NCBI RefSeq assembly: GCF_900116375.1
Contig: NZ_UETB01000011.1
Location: 1 to 64,000, forward strand
Length of the DNA stretch: 64,000 nt
DNA from: Georgenia satyanarayanai
GTDB taxonomy: Bacteria; Actinomycetota; Actinomycetes; Actinomycetales; Actinomycetaceae
Direction of reading: 5' to 3'
In this document: positions 27,479-36,360 of the stretch, piece by piece
How the letters are laid out: every line of letters begins with the position of its first letter
How positions within the stretch are numbered: position 1 is the stretch's first letter
Program-made: the position numbers and the translations under genes
The notes under the pieces: generated by a model
Database searches by the model: none
What the model was told of the DNA's origin: nothing
What the model saw: only the letters and a program-made list of their open reading frames with translations

Positions 27479-27527
27479 CCACTCACCTGGCATGCTGGTG
27501 CTGCCCACGACGCATGAAGGAGCCGAC

Positions 27528-28385
27528 ATGACCGCGAACGACGGCGGACCCGACGAGCCGCGCTACGGACGGCGTCTGCCCGAGGGGCAGCAGCCCCCCA
27601 CGGCCCCGTCCTACGACCAGCAGGGCGACGCCGGCCAGCCGGGTGGCTACGGCCAGCAGTCGGGTGGCTACGGTCAGCAGGGTGGCTACGGCCAGCAGTC
27701 GGGGGGCTACGGTCAGCAGGGCGGCCAGGGCCAGCCCGGCGGGTACGGGTACCAGCAACCCGGCTACGGCCAGCAGCCCGGCTACGGGCAGCAGGGCTAC
27801 GGCCAGCCCGGCGGCTACGGCTACGGGCCCGGTCCGAGCGGCCCGCCGCCCAAGCGCACCGGCCCGATCGTCATGATCGTCGTGTCGGCGATCGCCATGG
27901 TCGCGGCGCCGATCATCGGCTTCCTCATCGGTTTCGCGTCGATCCTCGACTCGGTCGAGGGTGCCGTGTCCGGCGCCCAGGTCACCAACGGCGGGTCCAC
28001 CGGCCTGGAGGCCGACACCGACTACGTCCTCTACTTCGACAGCTCGTCCGTCAACGCCGCCGACATCGAGTGCACGATCACCGGGCCCGGCGGCCAGGAC
28101 ATCGCCACGGCGCCGGACACCCTGGGGCTGGACGTGCCGGACGCGGCCGTCGGCCTCGGCTTCACGACGGCGCAGGGTGGGGACCACACCGTCGACTGCG
28201 ACCTGCCGCAGGGCGTCGGCTCGACCCTCACCATCGGCCCGCCCCTCGACATGGGCGACCTCACGAGCATCGGCGTCGCCGTGCTCGTCGGCCTGGCGAT
28301 CGGCTTCATCGCCTTCATCCTCCTCATCGTCGGCATCGTCTGGCTCGTGCGCGTCAACAAGCGCATCCGCACCGGCCAGTACTGA
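27528..28385 (+). CDS. Membrane protein with disordered GYGQQ-repeat N-terminus
   Basis: 285 residues. The first ~110 are a low-complexity Gly/Tyr/Gln/Pro tract of GGYGQQ and PGYGQQ repeats. Then come a transmembrane helix ([22 protein letters not shown]), a ~100-residue outside domain with two Cys, and a second helix near the C-terminus ([27 protein letters not shown] in two parts) before a basic tail. The layout suggests an actinobacterial envelope protein with a prion-like cytoplasmic tail. ATG 27528 has GAAGGAG; earlier in-frame starts lack a ribosome site. No function is known to me. Confidence 0.75.
   Translation: MTANDGGPDEPRYGRRLPEGQQPPTAPSYDQQGDAGQPGGYGQQSGGYGQQGGYGQQSGGYGQQGGQGQPGGYGYQQPGYGQQPGYGQQGYGQPGGYGYGPGPSGPPPKRTGPIVMIVVSAIAMVAAPIIGFLIGFASILDSVEGAVSGAQVTNGGSTGLEADTDYVLYFDSSSVNAADIECTITGPGGQDIATAPDTLGLDVPDAAVGLGFTTAQGGDHTVDCDLPQGVGSTLTIGPPLDMGDLTSIGVAVLVGLAIGFIAFILLIVGIVWLVRVNKRIRTGQY
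27641..27830 (+). repeat. In-frame GYGQQ-coding tandem repeats
   Basis: A run of short direct repeats encodes GGYGQQS and GGYGQQ, arranged twice as a 39-nt higher-order unit, then degenerates into [11 protein letters not shown] and GGYGYG. It lies wholly inside the membrane-protein gene, and repeat number could vary by slippage. Confidence 0.85.
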
Positions 28386-28398
28386 GCGGCGAAGCACA

Positions 28399-28430
28399 GA
28401 GCCGGCCCCGGCAGCAGCTGGGGCCGGCTC
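28399..28430. terminator. Hairpin terminator between convergent genes
   Basis: An 11-bp perfect stem (28399-28409 with 28420-28430) with a 10-nt loop lies 13 nt after the GYGQQ-repeat gene stop. The convergent peptidase gene ends at 28446, so it may serve both directions. GGTCGTTCCC follows it. Confidence 0.75.
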
Positions 28431-28445
28431 GGTCGTTCCCTGAGC

Positions 28446-30527
28446 TCAGGCGCCGAGGCGCTGCCAGAGGAACTCGTGGGCCAACGCCTGCATGAAGGCG
28501 GCCTGGGCGTTCGTCGCGGCGCCGCCGTGGCCGCCCTCGATGTTCTCGTAGTACGTGACGTCCTTGCCGGCCTCGGCCATGAGCGCCATCATCTTGCGCG
28601 CGTGGCCGGGGTGGACGCGGTCGTCCCGGGTCGACGTCGTGAACAGCACCGGCGGGTGCTCGTCGGCCGGGTCGAAGCGGTGGTACGCGGAGAACGTCCG
28701 GATGAACTCCCACTGCTCGGGGTCGTCCGGGTCGCCGTACTCGGCCATCCACGACGCTCCGGCGAGCAGGTGGCTGTAGCGCAGCATGTCGAGCAGCGGC
28801 ACCTGGCAGACGACGGCGCCGAAGAGCTCGGGGTAGCCGGTGATCATGTTGCCCATGAGCAGCCCGCCGTTGGAGCCGCCCTGCGCGCCGAGGTGCGCGG
28901 GGTCGGTGACGCCGCGGGCGACGAGGTCCCGCGCGACGGCGGCGAAGTCCTCGTAGGCGCGGTGGCGCTTCTCCTTGAGCGCGGCCTGGTGCCAGCGCGG
29001 GCCGTACTCCCCGCCGCCGCGGATGTTGGCGACGACGTAGGCGCCGCCGCGCGCCAGCCAGGCCCGCCCCACCGTGGCCGAGTACGCCGGCAGCCGGGGG
29101 ATCTCGAAGCCGCCGTAGCCGGACAGGAGCGTCGGCAGCGGGCGCACCACCTCGTTGTCCGCCACGGGCGTGGGGGAGACCTGGAAGTACGGCACCCGGG
29201 TGCCGTCGTCGGACACGGCGAAGTGCTGCTCGACGTGCAGGCCCTCGGTGTCGAAGAAGGCCGGCAGCGCCTTGAGCGGCTCGAGGGCGACGACGCGGGC
29301 GTCCTCGTCGAGGTCGAGCCGGGCGAGCGTCGTCGGGGTGAGAAAGCCGGTCACGGTGAGCCACAGGGCGTCGGACTCGTCGGCGTCGACGGCGCCGACG
29401 GCGAGCGTCGCCAGCTGCGGCGCCTCCCAGCCGGTCCCCGCGGAGGTGAGGTCGAGGGGGCGCCGCTGCCAGGCCCCGTCGGTGGGCGTGAGGACCTCGA
29501 GCCGGTTGGTCACGTCGTCGAGGACGTTGAGCACGAGGTGGTGGCGGGTCCACGTCGCCCCGACGAGCGCCGTCGACTCCGTGGGCTCGTAGAGCACCGT
29601 GAAGTCACGGCTGCCGGCGAGGAACTCCTTCAGGCGGATGGCGAGGAGACCGCCGCCGGGCAGCACGCGGCCGCCGGTCTCCCAGTCCTCCCGCAGCTCC
29701 ACGGTGAGCCACTCGCGGTGGAGGTCGGGCTCCGCGGAGCGCGGGACGTCGATGCGGGTGAGGCCGTCGTCGCCGAGGAGGTAGGTGTCGGAGTCGTAGA
29801 AGGCCCGCGCCCGCCACACGACGTCCCGCTCGAAGCCCGGGGTGAAGTCGTGGCCGGCGCCGATCGACATGTCGGTGTGCTCGCCGGCGAAGACCTCCGG
29901 CGCGTCCTCGAGCGCGGTGCCGCGCTCCCACCGGCGCACCGTGCGCGGGTAGCCGGAGGGCGTCATCGAGCCCTCCCCGAAGTCCGTGTAGGCGTAGACG
30001 ACGTCGCCGGAGGTGTCGGCCCAGCGCAGTGCGCCCTTGGACTCCTCGCGGACGAAGCCGTCGGTGACGAAGGTCTTGGTCACGAGGTCGAACTCGCGGG
30101 TGACGTCGGCGTCGGCGCCGCCGCGGGACAGCGCGACGAGCGCCCGCTCGTAGGCGGGTCGCAGCACCTGCGCCCCGTGCCACACCCAGCTGACGCCCTC
30201 CTCGGCGGCGAGCGCGTCGACGTCGAGGAGCACCTCCCACTCCGGCTCGGTGGTGCGGTAGGACTCCCAGGTGGTGCGCCGCCACAGCCCGCGCTCGTGC
30301 TCGGCGTCGGTCCAGAAGTTGTACAGGTGCTCGCCGCGCTGGACGACGGCGGGGATCTTCTCCGTCGAGTCGAGGACCTCGAGGATCTCCTCGCGCAGCT
30401 GCGCGAAGCGCTCGGTCTCCAGGGTGCTGACGGCCCGCTCGTTGTGGGCGCGGACCCAGTCGAGCGCGGCGTCGCCCTCGACGTCCTCGAGCCAGGCGTG
30501 GGGGTCGGTGTGGGAGTCGGGTGCCAT
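28446..30527 (-). CDS. Prolyl oligopeptidase family serine peptidase (S9A)
   Basis: 693 residues: an N-terminal seven-bladed beta-propeller (to about residue 420) that starts DPHAWLEDVEGD, and a C-terminal alpha/beta-hydrolase domain. The catalytic Ser552 is in GGSNGG, Asp in TRDDRVHPGH and His in EGGHGG. The protein lacks a signal peptide and should be cytoplasmic, cleaving short peptides after proline. It resembles the S9A prolyl endopeptidases of actinobacteria. ATG 30527 follows a weak GGGATG region. It is separated from the antitoxin-like gene by a terminator. Confidence 0.9.
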   Translation of the reverse strand: MAPDSHTDPHAWLEDVEGDAALDWVRAHNERAVSTLETERFAQLREEILEVLDSTEKIPAVVQRGEHLYNFWTDAEHERGLWRRTTWESYRTTEPEWEVLLDVDALAAEEGVSWVWHGAQVLRPAYERALVALSRGGADADVTREFDLVTKTFVTDGFVREESKGALRWADTSGDVVYAYTDFGEGSMTPSGYPRTVRRWERGTALEDAPEVFAGEHTDMSIGAGHDFTPGFERDVVWRARAFYDSDTYLLGDDGLTRIDVPRSAEPDLHREWLTVELREDWETGGRVLPGGGLLAIRLKEFLAGSRDFTVLYEPTESTALVGATWTRHHLVLNVLDDVTNRLEVLTPTDGAWQRRPLDLTSAGTGWEAPQLATLAVGAVDADESDALWLTVTGFLTPTTLARLDLDEDARVVALEPLKALPAFFDTEGLHVEQHFAVSDDGTRVPYFQVSPTPVADNEVVRPLPTLLSGYGGFEIPRLPAYSATVGRAWLARGGAYVVANIRGGGEYGPRWHQAALKEKRHRAYEDFAAVARDLVARGVTDPAHLGAQGGSNGGLLMGNMITGYPELFGAVVCQVPLLDMLRYSHLLAGASWMAEYGDPDDPEQWEFIRTFSAYHRFDPADEHPPVLFTTSTRDDRVHPGHARKMMALMAEAGKDVTYYENIEGGHGGAATNAQAAFMQALAHEFLWQRLGA

Positions 30528-30553
30528 GGGGACATCCCATCACGCGCGTCGAC

Positions 30554-30580
30554 GGCCGGGCGCCGCGAGGGCGCCCGGCC
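30554..30580 (-). terminator. Hairpin terminator of the small antitoxin-like gene
   Basis: An 11-bp perfect stem (30554-30564 with 30570-30580) around a 5-nt loop. It starts 9 nt after the TGA of the minus-strand 54-residue gene and ends 26 nt before the peptidase ATG, so it isolates the two genes. Confidence 0.75.
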
Positions 30581-30589
30581 GCCGTCGGG

Positions 30590-30754
30590 TCACTCGCTGC
30601 CGAGCTTCTTGTCCGCGGCGTCCTGCGCGCTGTCGATCTTGTCGCTGTGCTTGCCGCCGGTCCTGTCGTCAGCGGCGTCGCCGGCCTTGTCGAGAGCGGC
30701 GTCGCTCTTCTGCTCGTCGCCGAGGGCGTCCTTGGCCTTGTCACCGATACCCAT
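30590..30754 (-). CDS. Rv0909/MT0933-type antitoxin-like small protein
   Basis: 54 residues, hydrophilic and helical: it starts GIGDKAKDALGD and contains DKAGDAADDRTGGKHSDKID, the core of the MT0933_antitox family (Rv0909 of M. tuberculosis). The same residues resemble CsbD/LEA-like stress peptides, so antitoxin activity is not certain. Rv0909 pairs with toxin Rv0910, but no such partner gene lies next to this one. AAGGGGA before ATG 30754 is a good ribosome site. It stands alone between a terminator and the divergent amidase. Confidence 0.75.
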   Translation of the reverse strand: MGIGDKAKDALGDEQKSDAALDKAGDAADDRTGGKHSDKIDSAQDAADKKLGSE

Positions 30755-30901
30755 GCTCAGTCCCCTTCCGTCTGCGCCGCCGGGTCGCGGCTCGTCCCAC
30801 GACAGTGCGCCCGCCCGCCGACGCCCGCAACGGGAGAGCACCCGGCGCCGGGCCGCTGCGACGGCGGCGGGGACCGCGGGCCGGGTCGCTAGCCTCGAGG
30901 G

Positions 30902-32329
30902 ATGAGTGACATCCACGAGCTCAGCGCCCTCGACCTCGCCGCCGCCGTCCGCTCCGGCGAGATCGCCCCCGACGCCGTCGTCGAGCACACCCTCGAGCGG
31001 GCCGAGCGCCTGGGGCCGGCCGTCGGTGCCTTCGCCCACCTCACCCCCGGCCTGGCCCGCGAGCAGGCCGCGGCCGCCACCCGCCGGCTGCGCGACGGGG
31101 GCGAGCTGCCGCCGTTCCTCGGCGTCCCCGTCCCCGTCAAGGACCTTGCGATGGTGGCCGGGCAGCCCTTCGAGGCCGGCAGCGCCGCCCTGCGCGGCTA
31201 CGTCGCCCCCGCCGACGACGGCGTGGCGATCCGTCTCCGGGAGGCGGGCACCCTCATGGTCGGCAAGACGACGACGCCGGAGCTCGGGCTCCCGTCCTAC
31301 ACCGAGCCCGACGTCGCACCCCCGGCCCGCAGCCCGTGGGACCCGCGCCGCAGCGCGGGCGGCTCCTCCGGCGGGGCTGCCGCGGCCGTGGCCGCAGGGA
31401 TCGTCCCCGCCGCGCACGCGAGCGACGGCGGCGGCTCCATCCGGATCCCCGCCGCGGCGTGCGGGCTCGTCGGGCTCAAGGCGAGCCGCGGCCGGGTCTC
31501 CAAGGGGCCGCTCGGGGTCGACGGCGCCGGCCTCACAGTCGACGGCGTCGTCACGCGCACGGTGCGCGACACCGCCGCCTTCCTCGACGTCCTCGCCGAG
31601 CCGTGGCCCGGCGACCACTACCTGCTCCCGGGGCCGCGCTCCTCCTTCCTCGCGGCCTGCGGCCAGCCGCCGCGCGGGCTGCGCATCGGCGTGCTCACCC
31701 GGCCGATCAACGTCCACGAGGCGCCGGTGCACGAGACGTCCCTCGCCGCCGTCGACCGCGCCGTGCGGCTGCTCGAGGAGATGGGGCACGCGGTGACGAC
31801 CGCCCAGGTGCCCTTCAGCCCCGAGGAGTGGGACCACTTCAACCCGCTGTGGGCCGTCGGGGCGCTGTCCGCGCCGGTCCCGCCGGAGGCGGAGGAGCTC
31901 CTCGTGCCCCTCACCCGCTGGATGCGCGAGCAGGGCCGGCAGTACTCCGGGGTCGACTACGCCGCCGCCGTCGCCGCGGTGCAGCGCCTGGCGCGCTCGG
32001 CGGCCGAGGTGTGGCGCGACCTCGACGTCGTCCTCACCCCGGCGCTCGCGACCCCCGCACCGTTCATCGGCGCGATGCGCGACGACGCCGACCCCGCGGC
32101 GGACTTCGAGGCGCAGAAGTCCTTCACGCCGTGGACGAGCCCGTGGAACATGCTCGGTGCCCCGGCGATCACCGTCCCGCTCCACCGGGCGGAGGTCGAC
32201 GGCGTCGTGCTGCCGGTCGGCGTCCAGCTCGGTGCCACCCGCCTGGGCGACGAGGAGCTCCTCCTCGGCCTGGCCGCGGCCCTCGAGGAGGCCGACCCCT
32301 GGCCCACGAGCCCCGTCGAGCCGGCCTGA
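30902..32329 (+). CDS. Amidase (amidase-signature family)
   Basis: 475 residues with the Ser-cisSer-Lys triad: Lys80 in VPVPVKDL, the GGSSGG loop at residues 153-158, and the nucleophile Ser179 in DGGGSIRIPA. The order and length fit GatA-like amidases, but lone amidases such as this hydrolyse small amides rather than charge tRNA; gatB/gatC are not adjacent. The ATG has TAGCCT 6 nt upstream and only a weak GAGG, so it may be leaderless. The substrate is unknown. Confidence 0.92.
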   Translation: MSDIHELSALDLAAAVRSGEIAPDAVVEHTLERAERLGPAVGAFAHLTPGLAREQAAAATRRLRDGGELPPFLGVPVPVKDLAMVAGQPFEAGSAALRGYVAPADDGVAIRLREAGTLMVGKTTTPELGLPSYTEPDVAPPARSPWDPRRSAGGSSGGAAAAVAAGIVPAAHASDGGGSIRIPAAACGLVGLKASRGRVSKGPLGVDGAGLTVDGVVTRTVRDTAAFLDVLAEPWPGDHYLLPGPRSSFLAACGQPPRGLRIGVLTRPINVHEAPVHETSLAAVDRAVRLLEEMGHAVTTAQVPFSPEEWDHFNPLWAVGALSAPVPPEAEELLVPLTRWMREQGRQYSGVDYAAAVAAVQRLARSAAEVWRDLDVVLTPALATPAPFIGAMRDDADPAADFEAQKSFTPWTSPWNMLGAPAITVPLHRAEVDGVVLPVGVQLGATRLGDEELLLGLAAALEEADPWPTSPVEPA

Positions 32330-32366
32330 GGCCGCCTCGCCCGAGGGCAGGGGTCCGGGAGGGGCG

Positions 32367-32576
32367 TCAGTCGGGCGGCTCCACGGTCGGCGGGCCGGGG
32401 GACCCGTCCGGCGTCTCCTCCGGCTCGAGGGGCGGCGCGCTCGGGGGTGCGGTGGGCGGCTGCCCGGGAGGCGGCGGGTCCGCGAGCGGCGCCGCGGGGT
32501 CCTGCGAGGGGACGGGCTCGCCCGGCGGGACGGCGGGCCCACCGGGACCCGGACCGGGGGGAGGGAGTGTCGACAT
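32367..32576 (-). CDS. Small proline-rich protein
   Basis: 69 residues, about 40% proline with Gly, Glu and Ala, and no hydrophobic segment. The ATG at 32576 is preceded by GAAGGAG at ideal spacing, which makes it more than a composition artefact. It is divergent from clpB and shares its 165-bp upstream region containing the HAIR box. I recognise no family, and it may be a disordered stress protein. Confidence 0.55.
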   Translation of the reverse strand: MSTLPPPGPGPGGPAVPPGEPVPSQDPAAPLADPPPPGQPPTAPPSAPPLEPEETPDGSPGPPTVEPPD

Positions 32577-32673
32577 GATCCTGGCTCCTTCGGTAGGTGC
32601 TCGTGCGTCCGAGGGTGCGCCCCCTGGTGGTGCACCGCATCTTGTCGGGAGCCAGGACGCGTGCACCGACAGA

Positions 32674-32694
32674 CTTGAGTGGAATAGACTCAAC
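32674..32694 (+). promoter_or_regulatory. HAIR box (HspR operator) upstream of clpB
   Basis: CTTGAGT and ACTCAAC separated by 7 nt match the HAIR consensus at 13 of 14 positions. It lies 47 nt before the clpB ATG and 97 nt before the divergent small gene. HspR from this window (26604) is the expected repressor. Confidence 0.9.
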
Positions 32695-32705
32695 CCTGCG
32701 GCGTT
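32681..32705 (+). promoter_or_regulatory. Possible SigH/SigR-type promoter of clpB
   Basis: GGAAT (32681-32685) and GTT (32703-32705) are 17 nt apart, one short of the SigR/SigH ideal. The GGAAT sits inside the HAIR spacer, so HspR and the stress sigma factor would compete directly. In M. tuberculosis clpB is known to be under both SigH and HspR, which supports the idea. Confidence 0.4.
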
Positions 32706-32741
32706 GACCTCAGTGGAACCTGAACTCACCCGGAGGACCCG

Positions 32742-35354
32742 ATGGACAAGCTGACCACCAAGTCGCAGGAGGCGATCGCCTCCGCCATGCGCTCGGCCGC
32801 GACGGCCGGCAACCCCCAGCTCGAGCCCGTCCACGTGCTCGTCGCGCTGCTCGAGCAGCCCGGCGGCGTCGCGCCTGCTCTCATCGACGCGGTCGGTGCC
32901 AACCGCGCCGCCATCGTCGAGCGCGCCACGGCCGCGGCCGCCGCCCTGCCCGGTGCCTCCGGGTCCTCCGTGGCCCAGCCTTCCCCGTCGCGCCCGATGA
33001 TGACCGTCATCACCCAGGCCGGCGAGGAGGCGACCGCCCTCGGGGACGAGTTCGTCTCCACCGAGCACCTCCTCCTCGCGCTCGCGCGCAGCGAGAGCCC
33101 CGCCGGGCAGGTCCTGCGCGACCTCGGCGCCGACCGCGACGCGCTCCTCGACGCGCTGCCCACGGTCCGCGGCTCCGGCCGCGTCACGAGCGCCGACCCC
33201 GAGGGCACCTACAAGGCCCTGGAGAAGTACGGCCAGGACCTCACCGCCGCCGCCCGCGACGGTCGCCTGGACCCGGTCATCGGCCGAGACGCCGAGATCC
33301 GTCGCGTCATCCAGGTCCTCTCCCGCCGGACGAAGAACAACCCCGTCCTCATCGGCGAGCCCGGCGTCGGCAAGACCGCCGTCGTCGAGGGGCTCGCCCA
33401 GCGCATGGTCAACGGGGACGTCCCCGAGTCGCTGCGCGACAAGCGGCTCATCGCCCTCGACCTCGGCTCGATGGTCGCCGGCGCGAAGTACCGCGGCGAG
33501 TTCGAGGAGCGGCTCAAGGCCGTCCTGCAGGAGATCAAGGACTCCGACGGCGAGGTCGTCACCTTCATCGACGAGCTCCACACGGTCGTGGGCGCCGGTG
33601 CCGCCGAGGGCGCGATGGACGCGGGCAACATGCTCAAGCCCATGCTCGCCCGGGGGGAGCTGCGGATGGTCGGCGCCACGACGCTCGACGAGTTCCGCGA
33701 GCACATCGAGAAGGACCCGGCCCTTGAGCGCCGTTTCCAGCAGGTCTTCGTCGGCGAGCCCTCCGTCGAGGACACCGTCGCCATCCTGCGCGGCATCGCG
33801 CCCAAGTACGAGGCCCACCACCAGGTGACCATCTCCGACGGCGCGCTCGTCGCCGCCGCGACCCTCTCCGACCGCTACATCACCGGCCGTCAGCTCCCCG
33901 ACAAGGCCATCGACCTCGTCGACGAGGCCGCGTCCCGCCTGCGCATGGAGCTCGACTCCTCCCCAGAGGAGGTCGACGCGCTGCGTCGCGCCGTCGAGCG
34001 GCTGCGGATGGAGGAGGCCTACCTCGTCGAGTCCGCCGACGCCGACGACCCCGCCTCCCAGGACCGCCTCGAGCGCCTGCGCGCCGAGCTCGCCGACCGT
34101 TCCGAGGAGCTCGCCGCCCTCACCGCCCGGTGGGAGGCGGAGAAGGCCGGTCACAACCGCATCGGTGACCTCAAGCAGCGCCTCGACTCCCTGCGCACGG
34201 AGGCCGACCGCGCCGAGCGCGAGGGCCGCTACGAGGACGCCGGCCGCCTGCGCTACGGCGACATCCCGGCCGTGGAGCGGGAGATCCGCGCCGCCGAGGC
34301 CGCCGAGGCCGACCAGCCTGCCGAGTCCCCGATGATCGCCGACCGCGTCTCCGCGGACGAGGTCGCCGAGGTCGTCGCCGCCTGGACCGGGATCCCGGTC
34401 GGCCGGCTCCTCGAGGGGGAGACCGAGAAGCTGCTGCGCATGGAGGACGTCCTCGGGCACCGGCTCATCGGGCAGCGCACGGCGGTCCAGGCCGTGTCCG
34501 ACGCCGTGCGGCGCTCGCGGGCGGGCCTGTCCGACCCTGACCGGCCCACCGGATCCTTCCTCTTCCTCGGCCCCACCGGCGTCGGCAAGACCGAGCTGGC
34601 CAAGTCGCTGGCCGACTTCCTCTTCGACGACGAGCGCGCCATCGTGCGCATCGACATGAGCGAGTACTCCGAGAAGCACTCCGTCTCGCGGCTCGTCGGT
34701 GCCCCTCCGGGGTACGTCGGCTACGAGGAGGGCGGCCAGCTCACCGAGGCGGTGCGCCGCCGCCCCTACTCCGTCGTCCTGCTCGACGAGGTGGAGAAGG
34801 CCCACCCGGAGGTCTTCGACATCCTCCTCCAGGTGCTCGACGACGGCCGGCTCACCGACGGCCAGGGCCGCACGGTGGACTTCCGCAACGTCATCCTCGT
34901 CCTCACCTCCAACCTCGGCTCGCAGTTCCTCGTCGACCAGACGATGCCCGAGGAGGCCAAGCGCGAGGCGGTCATGGGGGCGGTGCGGGCGGCCTTCAAG
35001 CCCGAGTTCCTCAACCGGCTCGACGACGTCGTCCTCTTCGACGCGCTCAGCCTCGAGGAGCTCGGCCAGATCGTCGAGCTCCAGGTCGCGCGGCTGCGTG
35101 ACCGGCTCGCCGAGCGCCGCATCACGCTCGACGTGACGTCGGCAGCCTCCGAGTGGCTCGCCTTCGAGGGTTACGACCCCGCGTACGGTGCACGTCCGCT
35201 GCGCCGGCTCGTCCAGCGTGAGATCGGTGACCAGCTCGCCCGCCTCATGCTCGGCGGGCAGGTGGCCGACGGCGCCACCGTGGCCGTCGACCGCACCCCC
35301 GAGGAGGGCCTCGTCCTCACCGTGGACGCCGGCACCACCGTCGCCACCCTCTGA
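32742..35354 (+). CDS. clpB: ATP-dependent disaggregase ClpB
   Basis: 870 residues with the full ClpB layout: an N-terminal Clp_N double repeat (residues 1-145), AAA1 with Walker A GEPGVGKT (from residue 205), a long middle coiled-coil domain (about 400-530), AAA2 with Walker A GPTGVGKT (from 610), and a C-terminal D2-small domain. It pulls apart aggregates with DnaK/DnaJ/GrpE. CGGAGG before ATG 32742 is the ribosome site. The HAIR box and SigH-like promoter place it in the HspR heat-shock regulon with the dnaK operon 9 kb upstream. Confidence 0.98.
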   Translation: MDKLTTKSQEAIASAMRSAATAGNPQLEPVHVLVALLEQPGGVAPALIDAVGANRAAIVERATAAAAALPGASGSSVAQPSPSRPMMTVITQAGEEATALGDEFVSTEHLLLALARSESPAGQVLRDLGADRDALLDALPTVRGSGRVTSADPEGTYKALEKYGQDLTAAARDGRLDPVIGRDAEIRRVIQVLSRRTKNNPVLIGEPGVGKTAVVEGLAQRMVNGDVPESLRDKRLIALDLGSMVAGAKYRGEFEERLKAVLQEIKDSDGEVVTFIDELHTVVGAGAAEGAMDAGNMLKPMLARGELRMVGATTLDEFREHIEKDPALERRFQQVFVGEPSVEDTVAILRGIAPKYEAHHQVTISDGALVAAATLSDRYITGRQLPDKAIDLVDEAASRLRMELDSSPEEVDALRRAVERLRMEEAYLVESADADDPASQDRLERLRAELADRSEELAALTARWEAEKAGHNRIGDLKQRLDSLRTEADRAEREGRYEDAGRLRYGDIPAVEREIRAAEAAEADQPAESPMIADRVSADEVAEVVAAWTGIPVGRLLEGETEKLLRMEDVLGHRLIGQRTAVQAVSDAVRRSRAGLSDPDRPTGSFLFLGPTGVGKTELAKSLADFLFDDERAIVRIDMSEYSEKHSVSRLVGAPPGYVGYEEGGQLTEAVRRRPYSVVLLDEVEKAHPEVFDILLQVLDDGRLTDGQGRTVDFRNVILVLTSNLGSQFLVDQTMPEEAKREAVMGAVRAAFKPEFLNRLDDVVLFDALSLEELGQIVELQVARLRDRLAERRITLDVTSAASEWLAFEGYDPAYGARPLRRLVQREIGDQLARLMLGGQVADGATVAVDRTPEEGLVLTVDAGTTVATL

Positions 35355-35355
35355 C

Positions 35356-35491
35356 GGAACAACTCAGCTCTCGCCGGGAGGGCCGCCACCACTCTCGCCG
35401 GGAGGGGCCGCCACCACTCTCGCCGGGAGGGGCCGCCACCACTCTCGCCGGGAGGGGCCGCCACCACTCTCGCCGAGAGCTGAGTTCTTCC
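35356..35491. repeat. Stem-loop flanking a 25-bp tandem repeat array
   Basis: Arms 35356-35373 and 35474-35491 are 18-bp inverted repeats with one mismatch. Between and overlapping them lie four near-identical direct repeats: one of 24 bp (35367-35390), three of 25 bp (35391-35465), plus a partial fifth unit. The whole begins 1 nt after the clpB stop. It could act as a clpB terminator. The arm AACAACTCAGCT is shared with the palindrome at 46974-47029. Confidence 0.8.
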
Positions 35492-35538
35492 GGGGGCTGG
35501 GGACACCGGGTCCGTCCACAGGTGGCACCCTGGGAGCC

Positions 35539-36345
35539 ATGAGCGCTTTCGATCAGGTGGAGCTGCCGGACTTCCCGCACGCCGTCGTCGTCACCGACGC
35601 GAGCGGGACCCGACTGACCCACGGGGAGACCGGCCGGTCCTTCCCCTGGGCGTCGGTGACCAAGCTGCTCACGGCGACCGCGACGCTCGTCGCCGTGTCC
35701 CGGCACCTCGTCGACCTCGACGAGCCGGCCGGGCCGGAGGGCTCCACGGTGCGGCACCTGCTCGCCCACGCCTCGGGCGTGGCGATGGACTCCGACGACG
35801 TCCTCGGCGCCCCCGGACGCCGGCGCATCTACAGCAACCGCGGCATGGAGCTCGTCGCCGAGCACGTCGCCGAGGCGACGGGCACCGACTTCGCCGACTG
35901 GCTGGAGGACACGGTGCTCGTCCCGCTGGGCCTGAGCACCGTCGTGCTCGAGGGGTCACCCGCCCACGGCGCCAGCGGCAGCGCCGAGGACCTCGCCGCC
36001 TTCGGTCGCGAGCTCCTCGCCCCCACCGTCCTCGACCCCGAGCTCCTCACCGAGGCCACCACCGTCCAGCTCGCCGGCCTGCCCGGCGTGCTGCCCGGCT
36101 TCGGGCGTCAGGACCCCAACGACTGGGGGCTGGGCTTCGAGATCCGCGGCACCAAGTCGCCGCACTGGACCGGCGGCGGCAACGCGCCGGAGACCTTCGG
36201 GCACTTCGGCCAGTCCGGCAGCTTCCTGTGGGTCGACCCGCGGGCAGGTCTGGCCACGGCCTTCCTCGGCGCCGAGCCCTTCGGGGAGTGGGCGGCCGGG
36301 CTGTGGCCGGGCCTGTCCGACGCCGTCCTCACCGACCTGCGCTGA
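35539..36345 (+). CDS. Beta-lactamase-family serine hydrolase
   Basis: 268 residues with the class C/esterase-EstB fold: SxxK motif at residues 39-42 (SVTK) and YSN at 98-100, with HFGQSG standing for the KTG motif. There is no signal peptide, so it is likely cytoplasmic and an esterase, peptidase or amidohydrolase rather than an antibiotic-destroying enzyme. It is shorter than typical class C enzymes (360-380). CACCCT lies 7 nt before ATG 35539. It is followed 15 nt later by patatin. Confidence 0.85.
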   Translation: MSAFDQVELPDFPHAVVVTDASGTRLTHGETGRSFPWASVTKLLTATATLVAVSRHLVDLDEPAGPEGSTVRHLLAHASGVAMDSDDVLGAPGRRRIYSNRGMELVAEHVAEATGTDFADWLEDTVLVPLGLSTVVLEGSPAHGASGSAEDLAAFGRELLAPTVLDPELLTEATTVQLAGLPGVLPGFGRQDPNDWGLGFEIRGTKSPHWTGGGNAPETFGHFGQSGSFLWVDPRAGLATAFLGAEPFGEWAAGLWPGLSDAVLTDLR

Positions 36346-36360
36346 CGCTAGCCTGCTGCC

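Noticed and set aside
32704-32730. Second HAIR box before clpB (CCTCAGT ... ACTCACC)
   Set aside because: The half-sites match only 5 of 7 each and the spacer is 9 nt instead of 7.
35367-35480. Possible CRISPR array
   Set aside because: The 25-bp units abut each other with no unique spacers, and no cas gene is near. It is a simple tandem repeat within an inverted repeat.
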